This document shows positions 56,422 to 64,000 of a DNA stretch of 64,000 nt, in pieces. The stretch is from positions 41,912 through 105,911 of the forward strand of contig CAYZZU010000005.1 of NCBI GenBank assembly GCA_964483105.1, given 5' to 3'. The position numbers and the translations under genes were made by a program. The stretch is from CAYZZU01 sp964483105. GTDB taxonomy: Bacteria > CG2-30-53-67. Position 1 is the first letter of the stretch, and each line of letters begins with the position of its first letter. Below the pieces are notes generated by a model that had not been told where the DNA came from, made no database searches, and saw nothing but the letters and a program-made list of their open reading frames with translations.

Positions 56422-57360
56422 ATGGCGAACCCTGAACAAACTCCCGATCTCTCGGTAAACGTCGGTGGGATCCTGATGAAGAATCCGGTGTTGACCGCCT
56501 CCGGAACCTTCGGGTACGGTGAGGAAATGGCCGAGATCTACGATCTCTCACGCCTGGGAGCGGTGACGGTCAAAGGCCTTTCCCTTCGGCCCCAGTCCGG
56601 AAACCGCCCTCCCAGGGTGTTGGAAACCCCTTCCGGCATGCTGAACGCCATCGGGCTCCAGAATATCGGGGTCCACGCCTTTGTCGAAGAGAAACTCCCC
56701 GTCTTGCGCAGGTGGAACACCCGTGTGATTGCCAATATCTACGGCCATACGGTCTCGGAGTACGCCGAGGTCGCCCGGATTCTCGATTCCGTTCCGGGTG
56801 TCGACGGGATCGAACTGAACATCTCCTGTCCGAATGTGAAAAAGGGAGGCATGGCCTTTGGAACGGATCCCGGGGAGGCCCGAAAGGTAGTGCGCCGGGT
56901 TCGCGAGGTCACGAGTTTGCCTCTGATCGTAAAACTGTCTCCCAACGTCACCGATATTACCGAATTTGCGAAAATTTCCGTGGGGGAAGGGGCGGACGCC
57001 CTTTCCCTGATCAACACCCTTCTGGGAATGGCCATTGATGTGGATCAGAGAAAGCCGAGACTGTCCAATCGGTTCGGCGGGCTCTCCGGTCCGGCCATTC
57101 GTCCCGTGGCTCTCCGGATGGTCTACCAGGTCGCTCGTGCGGTCCGGGTGCCTGTCATCGGAATGGGGGGGGTCGTTACGGCAGAGGATGCCGTTTCATT
57201 TTTTCTGGCGGGCGCGACGGCGGTGGCCGTGGGTACGGCTAATTTTCTGGATCCCATGTCTCCCATCCATATCCTGGATGGGATTGAAAACTACATGCGG
57301 CGTCAGAAGATGCGGGGTATGGACGATCTGATCGGCGCCCTGCGGGAGGGAGAGGCGTGA
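56422..57360 (+). CDS. pyrD: Dihydroorotate dehydrogenase, class 1B
   Basis: Oxidises dihydroorotate to orotate with FMN. It has 312 residues and pairs with PyrK. TASGTFGYG, KGLSLRPQSGN(R)PPR and the catalytic Cys in NISCPNVK identify class 1B. FMN-binding motifs near the C-terminus are intact. It follows pyrK by 36 bases, and its stop overlaps the phosphoesterase–cytochrome gene (ATGA). Confidence 0.95.
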   Translation: MANPEQTPDLSVNVGGILMKNPVLTASGTFGYGEEMAEIYDLSRLGAVTVKGLSLRPQSGNRPPRVLETPSGMLNAIGLQNIGVHAFVEEKLPVLRRWNTRVIANIYGHTVSEYAEVARILDSVPGVDGIELNISCPNVKKGGMAFGTDPGEARKVVRRVREVTSLPLIVKLSPNVTDITEFAKISVGEGADALSLINTLLGMAIDVDQRKPRLSNRFGGLSGPAIRPVALRMVYQVARAVRVPVIGMGGVVTAEDAVSFFLAGATAVAVGTANFLDPMSPIHILDGIENYMRRQKMRGMDDLIGALREGEA

Positions 57361-58712
57361 AGTTTCTTCTCCTCTTTTTCTTCCTGTTGCCATCCCTGTG
57401 TTTCACGGGGTGCGCCCCTCCCCCTGAAAGCCCGGCCACTCTTTTTCTCTATTATTCCGGAAATGTGGGCGGAGAACTGGAGCGGTGCGGATGTTCGGAA
57501 AAGCAGTTGGGCGGAGTGGCGCGGCGCAAGACCCTGATCGATCAGATGGATACGGGTCCGCACCTTCTCCTGGATGCGGGGGATTTCCTGTTCGGATCCT
57601 TTCAGGAAGGGGCTGGAAGCCGTGAGTTTTACCGGTACAAGGCCTCCGCCATGGTTCACTCCATGGATCGGATGGGATATGACGCGGTGATGATCGGGGA
57701 TTATGATTTCGCGGAAGGGAAAGACTTCCTTCTCCAAAGGGTATCGGAAGCGTCCTTTCCGGTTGTCTGCTCCAATCTGATAGGGGCGGAAGGAAAGCCG
57801 GTCTTTTCCCCGTTCCGGATCGTTGTGCGGGAGGGGGTCCGGATCGCTATTGTGGGATTTCTCGATTCCAATGTGGTTACGAAGCGCTACCGGGAGGCCC
57901 TCGGAGACTTGAAGATTGAGGACCCGGCCGGGACAGCCGGGCGGATTCTTCCGGAACTTGCGAAAAAGTCCGACCTGATCGTGGCACTCCTTCATTTCAA
58001 TCTCATCGATCCGAAAGATTTTCTGACCTCCTTTCCGCAGATACGGGTTGCCGTTCTCGGGCATTCCGTGGGAGACGGTAAGGTGAGACGTATGGGCCGG
58101 GCCTTTGTCGTGGCGGGAACCACTCTGGGGAAGGAACTGGGCCGCCTGACCCTCAGAGTCGATGGAAAAGGGAAAATTACCGATGCGCGTGGAGAACTGA
58201 TTCCGGTGACTCAAGAACTCCCCGAAGATCCGGAAATCCGGAAGGTGGTGGATCATTTCAATCAGACGGTCCGTAAAAAACGGTTCTCCGAACAGGTCCA
58301 TTTTCTCCCCGTTCCGGAGAACTCTTCCGCCTATGCGGGAGCGAAGGCGTGCGCCCCCTGTCACCCGCTGATCTACCGGCAATGGCGAAATACCCCTCAT
58401 GCCTACGCCTTTCAGACCCTGATGGATAAGAGATCTGAGTTGAACCCGGAATGCGTGGTCTGTCATGTGGTCGGTTACCGGCAGCGGTCGGGGTTCACGG
58501 GAATCAGCAGAACTCCCCATCTGGCCGGCGTCCAGTGCGAGTCCTGTCATGGGCCGGCGTTGCCCCATGTGAACGGGGCCGATATCCAGCGTGCGGTTCC
58601 GGAAGAGGTCTGCAGAAGTTGTCATGATGATATTCACAGCCCCGCTTTTGATTATCCGCTCTATCTGCAACGGCTCGGTCACGGTCGGGAAGGTTCGGTT
58701 CCGGGTAGCTGA
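57357..58712 (+). CDS. Metallophosphoesterase–tetrahaem cytochrome fusion lipoprotein
   Basis: A 451-residue exported protein. The signal peptide ends in CFTGC, a plausible lipobox, so it may be anchored in the membrane facing the periplasm. Residues about 25–300 resemble the 5'-nucleotidase/UshA-type metallophosphatase fold (GNVGGELERCGC, LLLDAGDFLFG, MIGDYDF); a shared CGCSEKQLGG region is typical of this cytochrome-linked group. The C-terminal 110 residues hold four CXXCH motifs (CAPCH, CVVCH, CESCH, CRSCH) in a cytochrome c554-like arrangement. It overlaps pyrD and ends the pyr operon. Confidence 0.85.
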   Translation: MKFLLLFFFLLPSLCFTGCAPPPESPATLFLYYSGNVGGELERCGCSEKQLGGVARRKTLIDQMDTGPHLLLDAGDFLFGSFQEGAGSREFYRYKASAMVHSMDRMGYDAVMIGDYDFAEGKDFLLQRVSEASFPVVCSNLIGAEGKPVFSPFRIVVREGVRIAIVGFLDSNVVTKRYREALGDLKIEDPAGTAGRILPELAKKSDLIVALLHFNLIDPKDFLTSFPQIRVAVLGHSVGDGKVRRMGRAFVVAGTTLGKELGRLTLRVDGKGKITDARGELIPVTQELPEDPEIRKVVDHFNQTVRKKRFSEQVHFLPVPENSSAYAGAKACAPCHPLIYRQWRNTPHAYAFQTLMDKRSELNPECVVCHVVGYRQRSGFTGISRTPHLAGVQCESCHGPALPHVNGADIQRAVPEEVCRSCHDDIHSPAFDYPLYLQRLGHGREGSVPGS

Positions 58713-58840
58713 TCCGTACGGTTTTTTGTGTCAGTTTGTATCGTACGTGACGAAAGGATATTGGAGCCGTCCTTGCATTTTTGTTATTCCATTTTTTTTG
58801 TGAATGACAAATTATTCCAAATAGAATTTGACATTTTTGC

Positions 58841-58869
58841 TTGCAATCCATTTTTCCTTGTGCTAAGTT
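58841..58869 (+). promoter_or_regulatory. Promoter for the histone-like gene
   Basis: TTGCAA (58841–58846), a 17-bp spacer and TAAGTT (58864–58869) preceded by TG (extended -10). A TTGACA at 58828 lacks a matched -10 at normal spacing. The start would be near 58876 in an AT-rich leader of about 100 bases. Confidence 0.5.
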
Positions 58870-58973
58870 TAGTTATAGAGTTTCTTTAACTCATTTTCAG
58901 AGAGGTGATGATTTAACCCTCTGATTTTTGAAGTCCGTCGTTCTTTATTAACCCAGCAAGGGAGGACAAGAAA

Positions 58974-59246
58974 ATGGCTACAGCAAAAAAGAAGACGGCG
59001 AAGACGGCCAAAACGGCCAAAAAAAAGGCGGCTCCCAAAAAGGCTGTAAAGAAGACAATTGCCAAAAAGACAACTGCCAAAAAGACGACAGCCAAGAAGA
59101 CAGCCGTCAAAAATCCCGGGAAGAAGGCGGCGAAGAAGGTGGTTTCCAAGCAGTGTGCCGCCAAGACACTTGCAGGGACGCAGTGTAAGAGGACTGCTTC
59201 AGGAAGATCCAAGTTCTGCTCGGTCCATCAGAGGAAAAAGAAATAA
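58974..59246 (+). CDS. Histone H1-like protein with Cys/His tail
   Basis: A 90-residue, extremely basic protein. Residues 1–58 are repeats of Lys with Ala/Thr (AKKTTAKKT and similar), resembling the H1-like C-terminal tails of bacterial DNA-binding proteins. The last 30 residues differ: C61, C71, C82 and H85 (C-x9-C-x10-C-x2-H) could bind zinc. It has GGGAGG upstream, its own promoter, and a strong terminator directly after. The likely role is DNA compaction or nucleoid binding; the Cys/His part is unexplained. Confidence 0.8.
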   Translation: MATAKKKTAKTAKTAKKKAAPKKAVKKTIAKKTTAKKTTAKKTAVKNPGKKAAKKVVSKQCAAKTLAGTQCKRTASGRSKFCSVHQRKKK

Positions 59247-59259
59247 TTCAAGGATCTGT

Positions 59260-59305
59260 CTGGGTGTTCAGACATCGCCTCCATGTCTGAGCACCCAGGC
59301 CTTTT
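59260..59305 (+). terminator. Strong intrinsic terminator of the histone-like gene
   Basis: A 16-bp stem (59260–59275 with 59283–59298, one G·U pair) and a 7-nt loop are followed by GCC and a T run. It ends transcription of the histone-like gene. Confidence 0.95.
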
Positions 59306-59480
59306 TCTCTTCCCCTCTTCATGTTTCCATCTGCGGTCCGGCGCTTCCGATATTCTGATCTTCCTTCCTGCCTGGAATCATTGAGTAAAGATCCGTATTC
59401 AAGTTTATCCGGGATGAACCGATAAATAGGGTAAGTTCATACTGGATATTGTTTTTCTTTCCGTTTCAAGGCCAATCCGT

Positions 59481-60050
59481 ATGATGAAGAAATATCTCTT
59501 CCCTCTGATTCTTTTTGGGGTCCTGTTGCTTCAAAACAGTCGGCTGGGGGCCCGTTACAGTTCCGGCGGGATTGAACTGGTCAAGTTCATGACGCTCAAG
59601 AACGACTACTGCAGGACCGAGGTATTCCAGGAGTATAACAAGTACGATGAAATGAACAAATACCTGAAGGCCGCGTTTCGGGTTTATCCGAGTTTTCTCC
59701 AGGAACGGACCGGACTGAGGTTGAAAGAAGAGCCCTTTTTCGACCGGAAGAAGGATCTTCAGATTCTGATCGTCTCAGATAAAACCTTAAACACAAGGAT
59801 TATCGGACAATACGGTCTGCTTTTGCCGGTGGAAGGACTCTACGATTCCATGAAAAAGACTATCTATATTTCCAAGGACTACGACATGAGGACATTGGTA
59901 CATGAATACTTTCACTTTCTCCGCGATATCTCCGGTGTCGCCATGGACCGTGAGCGGGAGGAATCGCTTGCCGATCAGTTCTCGGAATTGATTGTCGACA
60001 ACGTCGGAGAAAAGTGGGGAAAATCTGCCTTGACAGCCTCTCTGGATTAG
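59481..60050 (+). CDS. Secreted HExxH metalloprotease-like protein
   Basis: A 189-residue exported protein with a hydrophobic signal (residues about 5–17). The zinc-binding motif HEYFH is at 141–145, and a downstream acidic helix (EESLADQFSE, about 160–169) could give the third ligand, as in gluzincin-type peptidases. The mid-region includes IYISKDYD. No family name is certain. It is monocistronic, 59 bases before the promoter of the YciO-like gene. Confidence 0.7.
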   Translation: MMKKYLFPLILFGVLLLQNSRLGARYSSGGIELVKFMTLKNDYCRTEVFQEYNKYDEMNKYLKAAFRVYPSFLQERTGLRLKEEPFFDRKKDLQILIVSDKTLNTRIIGQYGLLLPVEGLYDSMKKTIYISKDYDMRTLVHEYFHFLRDISGVAMDREREESLADQFSELIVDNVGEKWGKSALTASLD

Positions 60051-60099
60051 TTCCCGCTCATCCCTTTTCCTGTTATAGATGTTGAATTCCGGATTCAGG

Positions 60100-60128
60100 T
60101 TTCAAAAGCTTCCGGTTTGAGGTATACT
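60100..60128 (+). promoter_or_regulatory. Promoter for the YciO-like gene
   Basis: TTTCAA (60100–60105), a 17-bp spacer and TATACT (60123–60128), about 25 bases before the ATG. The -10 is strong and the -35 weak. Confidence 0.45.
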
Positions 60129-60151
60129 CTCTGCTGAAAGGCGAGGAGTAT

Positions 60152-60766
60152 ATGGCGACAATACTTTCCATCCATCCGCACAATCCCCAGGGGCGTTATG
60201 TCAAACGAGCGGTAGAGGTGATGCGTTCCGGGGGGGTGATCATTTATCCCACCGATACCATCTACGGCTTCGGCTGCGACATTACCAATCCGCAGGCGGT
60301 GAACCGGATCATTCGGATTAAGGGGCGGGACCCCAAGAAACCGATTTCCTTTGTCTGCGCCGACCTCACCCATATCAGCCGCTATGCGACGGTTTCGAAC
60401 TTCGCCTACCGGATACTCAGGCGGTTTCTCCCTGGCCCCTATACCTTTGTGCTTCCCGCCGGAAGGGAAACGCCGAGGACCCTGCGGAGCAGACGCCGTA
60501 CCGTGGGAATCCGCATCCCCGATCATCCCGTTCCGCAGGCCCTGGTACGTGAACTGGGACACCCCATTCTCAGTACCAGCGCCAACCGGAGCGAGGAAGA
60601 GGTGATCACGGATCCCGACGATCTTTGTTCTCGTTTTGGCGGAGCGGTCGACCTCATCCTGGAGTGTGGGAGTCTGCCGGTGTTGCCTTCCAGCGTGATT
60701 TCTCTTGTGGATCAGGAGATCGAAATCCTCCGGGAAGGATCGGGCGATCTGAGTTGGTTTACCTGA
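60152..60766 (+). CDS. YciO/TsaC/Sua5-family protein
   Basis: A 204-residue protein of the threonylcarbamoyl-AMP synthase superfamily. The N-terminal pattern IHPHNPQGRYVKRAVEVMRSGG and the YPTDTIYGFGCDI motif match E. coli YciO more closely than the t6A enzyme TsaC. The KPIS and STSAN(R) motifs of the catalytic cleft are present. It may act in RNA modification or nucleotide binding. GAGGAG precedes the ATG. A CoA-binding protein gene follows 15 bases later. Confidence 0.85.
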   Translation: MATILSIHPHNPQGRYVKRAVEVMRSGGVIIYPTDTIYGFGCDITNPQAVNRIIRIKGRDPKKPISFVCADLTHISRYATVSNFAYRILRRFLPGPYTFVLPAGRETPRTLRSRRRTVGIRIPDHPVPQALVRELGHPILSTSANRSEEEVITDPDDLCSRFGGAVDLILECGSLPVLPSSVISLVDQEIEILREGSGDLSWFT

Positions 60767-60781
60767 TTCGTTTCCGGAACC

Positions 60782-61255
60782 ATGAGGGGGGCCGGGCTCC
60801 TCTCCGGAGGAGAAGAGGAACGGAATACGGTGCCGGATTCTATCTGTAACATTCTCCATCGATATCACACCGTGGCGGTGGTGGGACTTTCACCCAAGCC
60901 GGAGCGGGACAGTCACCGGGTGGCCCGGTACCTGAAGGAGAGAGGGTACCGAATCATCCCGGTGAACCCGGTCCGACAGGAAATACTGGGAGAAAAATGC
61001 TACCCCTCTTTGAGTGATATTCCCGATCCGCTGGAGATTGTAGACATCTTCCGCAAATCCGAGGCGATCCCTGCGCTGGCCGAAGAGGTCCTCCGGGTCG
61101 GAGCGAAGGTGTTTTGGATGCAACTCGGAATTGACCATGAGGAAGCGGCGGAAAAGTTGCGTACTGCCGGAATTGAGGTGATCACGGATCGGTGCATCAA
61201 GATTGAACATTCCCGCTGCAGCCGGCTCGGGTTACAATCCGGAGTGTCAGGATGA
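60782..61255 (+). CDS. CoA-binding domain protein (YccU-like)
   Basis: A 157-residue Rossmann-fold protein. The nucleotide or CoA-binding motif is VVGLSPKPERDSHRVARYLKE, with IPVNP and WMQLG typical of the CoA_binding_2 family. Start choice is open: ATG at 60782 has no clear ribosome-binding site; GTG at 60831 (MPDSICNIL) lies after GAGGA and directly before the domain. The stop overlaps the next ATG. Confidence 0.8.
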   Translation: MRGAGLLSGGEEERNTVPDSICNILHRYHTVAVVGLSPKPERDSHRVARYLKERGYRIIPVNPVRQEILGEKCYPSLSDIPDPLEIVDIFRKSEAIPALAEEVLRVGAKVFWMQLGIDHEEAAEKLRTAGIEVITDRCIKIEHSRCSRLGLQSGVSG

Positions 61256-62142
61256 GGTTTGTGTTCCGGCAAGTTTTCCTGGCTGCGTTGTTTCTTTCCC
61301 TGATCCAAACCGGAGATCTCTTTTGTGCCCCTTCAACCCTTCAGGTGGAGACGGAGCCGTCGGAGCTCTTCCCCGGTCAGGCAGCCCTGCTCAGGGTGAC
61401 CTCCCAAAGGGAGGTTACATCTGTTTCGGCGACCTTCCTGAAACAAAAAATTCTTTTTTTCAGAAGCAAGGGGGGGATGGAGTGGATCGGTCTCGCCGGA
61501 GTGAGCCTGGACGTCTCTCCCGGCGTACATTCTCTTTCTTATACTGTGCGTTATGCCGACGGGGGAAAAAACGAGGGGATCCATTCCGTGAAAATCCTCC
61601 GAAAAGATTTTCCTGTTGAAAGGATCCATGTGGACAAAAAGTTTGTCCAATTGTCGAGGTCGGATCTGGTCCGTGTCCGCAGGGAAAAACAGATGCTGAC
61701 CTCCATTTATCGGGAACAGAGTCCGTTCCGGTCCTGGGAAAAAGGTTTCACGGTCCCTGTGAGCGGGCGGAGGGGAAGTCCGTTCGGTCTCAGACGGATT
61801 TTCAACGGCGAGCCACGAAATCCTCATTCCGGCGCAGACCTGAAGGCGAAACAGGGGACGCCGGTACATGCCTCCGATTCCGGGCGGGTTGTCTTCGCGG
61901 GGAATCTCTTTTTCAGCGGAAACGTAGTGATTCTGAATCACGGGGGTGGGCTTTTTACAATCTATGCGCACCTGCACGATATGCGGGTTGGAGAAGGGAA
62001 GGAGCTGAAGAAGGGGGACGTTGTGGGACACGTGGGTGCCACGGGGCGCGTCACCGGGCCCCATCTACACTGGGGCGCCGTTCTGAACGGGGTGAAAGTG
62101 GATCCCTTCACTTTGGTCTCCCTCCCCCTTCCCCTGCATTAG
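61252..62142 (+). CDS. M23-family peptidase (LytM-like)
   Basis: A secreted 296-residue zinc peptidase that would cut peptidoglycan cross-bridges. A signal peptide (residues about 5–24) is followed by a beta-rich domain. The M23 domain has H192 and D196 (HSGADLKA), and His pairs in HLH and PHLHWG (about 272–274). All four motif residues are present, so it is probably active rather than a degenerate activator. It overlaps the CoA-binding gene by four bases. Confidence 0.92.
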   Translation: MRFVFRQVFLAALFLSLIQTGDLFCAPSTLQVETEPSELFPGQAALLRVTSQREVTSVSATFLKQKILFFRSKGGMEWIGLAGVSLDVSPGVHSLSYTVRYADGGKNEGIHSVKILRKDFPVERIHVDKKFVQLSRSDLVRVRREKQMLTSIYREQSPFRSWEKGFTVPVSGRRGSPFGLRRIFNGEPRNPHSGADLKAKQGTPVHASDSGRVVFAGNLFFSGNVVILNHGGGLFTIYAHLHDMRVGEGKELKKGDVVGHVGATGRVTGPHLHWGAVLNGVKVDPFTLVSLPLPLH

Positions 62143-62199
62143 GGGCCCATTTCCGGATGGGGCGCCGGACCGGTTCTCTTTTTCCCGTTCGGTGGAAGT

Positions 62200-63177
62200 T
62201 CACTCCCCGGTCGGTGTCCAGAAGTAAAGGAAGGGAGTTCCGGTAACCGGCAGGTTTCCTTTTAAACCGAAAAGATGAATCTCGTTCACGGGGGGGATCC
62301 GTGCGGCGGAGTAGATGTTTTCCTTGTAGCTGTTGGGTAAGCGATAGAGAATGATCCGTGCCTTGTGAATCCCCGCCATCTGTTTCAGATCTTCAATAGC
62401 GTCTTCCATGTATCCGATTCGATCGATCAGGTGGTTTTCGAGGGCCTGCTTCGCCGTGTAAATTCTTCCGTCGGAGAGGGCGAGCACCTGCTCCCGGGTC
62501 AGGTCCTTCCGGTTTTTATCCACGATGTCGACAAAGCGGTTGTACAGGGTATCGATCGTTTCCTGAAGAATCCGGTTTTCCTCCGGGGTCCGGGATCTGA
62601 AGGGGGATCCGATGTCCTTGTGGGGACCTGATTTAACCGGAGTGTTGTCCACCCCGATCCGGGAGAGCAGATCCTGAATATTGAATTTCTGGAGGATGAC
62701 CCCGATGCTGCCGGTGATACTGGTGGGTTCGGCGTAGATCCGGTCCGCGGCCAGTGACACATAATAGCCCCCCGACGCCCCGGTATCCAGTAACTGGGCC
62801 ACGACGGGAAGCCCGGTCCGTTCTTTAAAGCGACGGATCTCCTCATAGATCGTGTCCGAAGCGGACACGGTTCCACCCGGGCTGTTGACGCGGAGCAGCA
62901 CCCCCTTGATTCTGTGGTCCTTTTCGGCCTTGCGGAGCTTTTCTTTCACGTCACGGAGTAGTGTAAGAGGAGGAGCATAGGGTCTCGAAGTCGGCAGATT
63001 GCTTAAAAAGCCGGTAATGTCGAGGACGAGAATTTTGTTCCACCCACCTCCCCGGACTGTGGTTTCCTTGAGCCGGTCCCGGGGGGAGCGGCCTCCGATA
63101 TAGAGCGTGACACATCCGGAAAAGAGAAGAAGAATCAGACCGGTAAGAAGAGTGAGAACAGTGCGTGAGGGTTTCAT
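62200..63177 (-). CDS. Signal peptide peptidase SppA-like
   Basis: A short-form SppA of 325 residues that digests cleaved signal peptides. The catalytic Ser is S135 in TGASGGYY and the base is K187 in PHKDIGSPFR. The N-terminus ends in LLFSGC, a plausible lipobox, so it may be a lipoprotein rather than a simple membrane anchor. The start at 63177 follows AGAGGA; an earlier Met at 63258 is rejected. It is convergent with the M23 peptidase. Confidence 0.9.
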   Translation of the reverse strand: MKPSRTVLTLLTGLILLLFSGCVTLYIGGRSPRDRLKETTVRGGGWNKILVLDITGFLSNLPTSRPYAPPLTLLRDVKEKLRKAEKDHRIKGVLLRVNSPGGTVSASDTIYEEIRRFKERTGLPVVAQLLDTGASGGYYVSLAADRIYAEPTSITGSIGVILQKFNIQDLLSRIGVDNTPVKSGPHKDIGSPFRSRTPEENRILQETIDTLYNRFVDIVDKNRKDLTREQVLALSDGRIYTAKQALENHLIDRIGYMEDAIEDLKQMAGIHKARIILYRLPNSYKENIYSAARIPPVNEIHLFGLKGNLPVTGTPFLYFWTPTGE

Positions 63178-63342
63178 GGGTTCCTCTTCTGGGCAAGGAG
63201 TTTTCCGGGTTCCCGGCGAACGGCCCATCCGGATTCGCCTCAGTAAAGATAGCTTCAATCGGAAAAGTTGTCAATGCCGTTTTCCCTCGGGGTCTTGAGG
63301 GGTGGGAATACGGGCTGGTGGTGGATTAAAGAGGGTATAAAC

Positions 63343-63371
63343 TTGACACCTTTCCGGAAACATGTTAGATA
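63343..63371 (+). promoter_or_regulatory. Promoter for tRNA-Arg
   Basis: A consensus TTGACA (63343–63348), a 17-bp spacer and TAGATA (63366–63371) preceded by TG. The start near 63378 lies about 20 bases before the tRNA. Confidence 0.7.
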
Positions 63372-63396
63372 AAACACTCCTTCAGAATGAGATACC

Positions 63397-63473
63397 GCCC
63401 CCGTAGCTCAGGAGGATAGAGCACCGGTTTCCTAAACCGGGTGTCGGGTGTTCGAGTCACCCCGGGGGCACCA
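63397..63473 (+). tRNA. tRNA-Arg (anticodon CCT)
   Basis: Acceptor GCCCCCG pairs with CGGGGGC and CCA is encoded. The anticodon stem CCGGT/ACCGG encloses TTCCTAA, giving anticodon CCT (reads AGG). The T arm has TTCGAGT. It is a standard class I tRNA. Confidence 0.97.
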
Positions 63474-63640
63474 GAAACCGGAAAATTTTGTATAACCCAT
63501 TGTTCATGAATAGTTTTTGTTTGCCGGTAAAATCTGTGCCCATGAATATGTGACCAGATTTTTTAGAAACCAGGCCGGTAATATTGTGGAAATGGCAGGC
63601 CTCCTCAATACACTTTAAACAACCCCTTTTTTTGTCTTGA

Positions 63641-63922
63641 CAATGGGGAGCACCTTACTCCTCCATCTACAAAGAGCGTTGGCAGATCGAAATCTTTTTC
63701 AAAACCCTGAAACAACATCTGAAGGTCAAGACCTTTGTCGGCACCAGCGAAAACGCATTACGCATCCAGATTTGGACAGCCTTGATCGCCCTGTTGCTCC
63801 TGAAGTATTTCCACCATCTATCAAAAGCCGGATGGTCCCTCTCCAATCCGGCAACCATGTTGCGTATGAATCTCTTTACTTACCGGGATCTCCAGGAATG
63901 GCTCGATGAACCCTTTGGATAA
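63641..63922 (+). pseudogene. Truncated IS4-family transposase, C-terminal part
   Basis: In this frame 93 codons match the C-terminus of IS4-type transposases: IYKERWQIEIFFKTLKQHL carries the catalytic-region Glu of the YREK-like motif, followed by TSENALRIQIWTALIALLLL and a hydrophobic tail, ending TAA at 63920–63922. A TGA at 63638 closes the frame upstream, so the first three quarters, with the DD residues, are missing. It starts about 170 bases after tRNA-Arg and is a remnant of an insertion. Confidence 0.85.
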
Positions 63923-63954
63923 CCTCCGGTCACACCGGAAACCTTTCGAAAGCA

Positions 63955-63978
63955 TAAAAGGGGACATAAAAGGGGACA
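63955..63978 (+). repeat. Two tandem copies of TAAAAGGGGACA
   Basis: A 12-base unit is repeated exactly, without spacer, about 30 bases after the transposase remnant. It may be part of an element end. The window ends 22 bases later. Confidence 0.6.
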
Positions 63979-64000
63979 GGCTACTTTTTGTGATCAAGGG

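Noticed and set aside
57303..58682. Minus-strand open frame (about 459 codons) opposite the phosphoesterase–cytochrome gene
   Set aside because: The plus strand has clear haem and metallophosphatase motifs, while this frame has none.

Overview
The window is a chromosomal segment from a Gram-negative bacterium with moderately high GC. Envelope genes (lptE, a YdbH/AsmA-like protein, several predicted lipoproteins) indicate an outer membrane. Abundant CXXCH multihaem proteins indicate a respiratory, probably anaerobic or metal/sulfur-cycling life. The gene orders tRNA-Leu–tig–clpP–clpX, ribD–ribE–ribBA–ribH–nusB, purB–purC–purS–purQ–purL–purF, leuS–lptE and pyrR–pyrB–pyrC–carA–carB–greA resemble those of Geobacter-type deltaproteobacteria (Desulfuromonadota/Desulfobacterota). 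That placement is an inference from gene order, not a phylogeny.

Layout. 1–2700: the end of a nine-haem cytochrome c, a convergent six-haem cytochrome and an orphan receiver-only response regulator. 3110–12415: a YdbH-like/YdbL-like envelope lipid-transport pair, a split cation antiporter (cytosolic NAD-binding subunit plus membrane subunit) and, convergent with it, a full-length KefB-like paralogue behind a TauE/SafE permease; the two antiporter genes overlap tail to tail by 110 bp. 12573–20409: a near-consensus promoter, tRNA-Leu, tig–clpP–clpX, engB, a cyclophilin, a glycogen phosphorylase and a MetE-like protein. 20454–25902: an HD-GYP gene divergent from a riboflavin operon controlled by an FMN riboswitch with its own terminator. 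25952–33864: a phosphoesterase and the purine operon purBCSQLF, ending in a small cysteine-containing unknown. 34010–41936: a sugar nucleotidyltransferase, leuS, lptE, a small unknown, bioF, an SDR and mtaB. 42042–46679: a membrane protein, a two-CW histidine kinase, lepA and lepB.

46685–58712 is one long pyrimidine operon: a strong promoter, a PyrR-type attenuator, then pyrR, pyrB, pyrC, carA, a PflA-like radical SAM gene, carB, greA, pyrK, pyrD and a metallophosphoesterase fused to a tetrahaem cytochrome domain. Many junctions are ATGA overlaps, so translational coupling is likely. 58841–64000 holds a short histone-H1-like protein with a Cys/His tail and a strong terminator, a secreted HExxH protein, a YciO/TsaC protein, a CoA-binding protein, an M23 peptidase, an SppA-like lipoprotein peptidase, tRNA-Arg(CCT) and a truncated IS4-family transposase.

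I found no CRISPR array, prophage or obvious defence island. Most of the window is housekeeping. The least ordinary parts are the phosphoesterase–cytochrome fusion and the radical SAM gene inside the pyr operon, the split and convergent antiporters, the YdbH/YdbL pair with a fused lipoprotein segment, the two-CW kinase pair and the histone-like protein.
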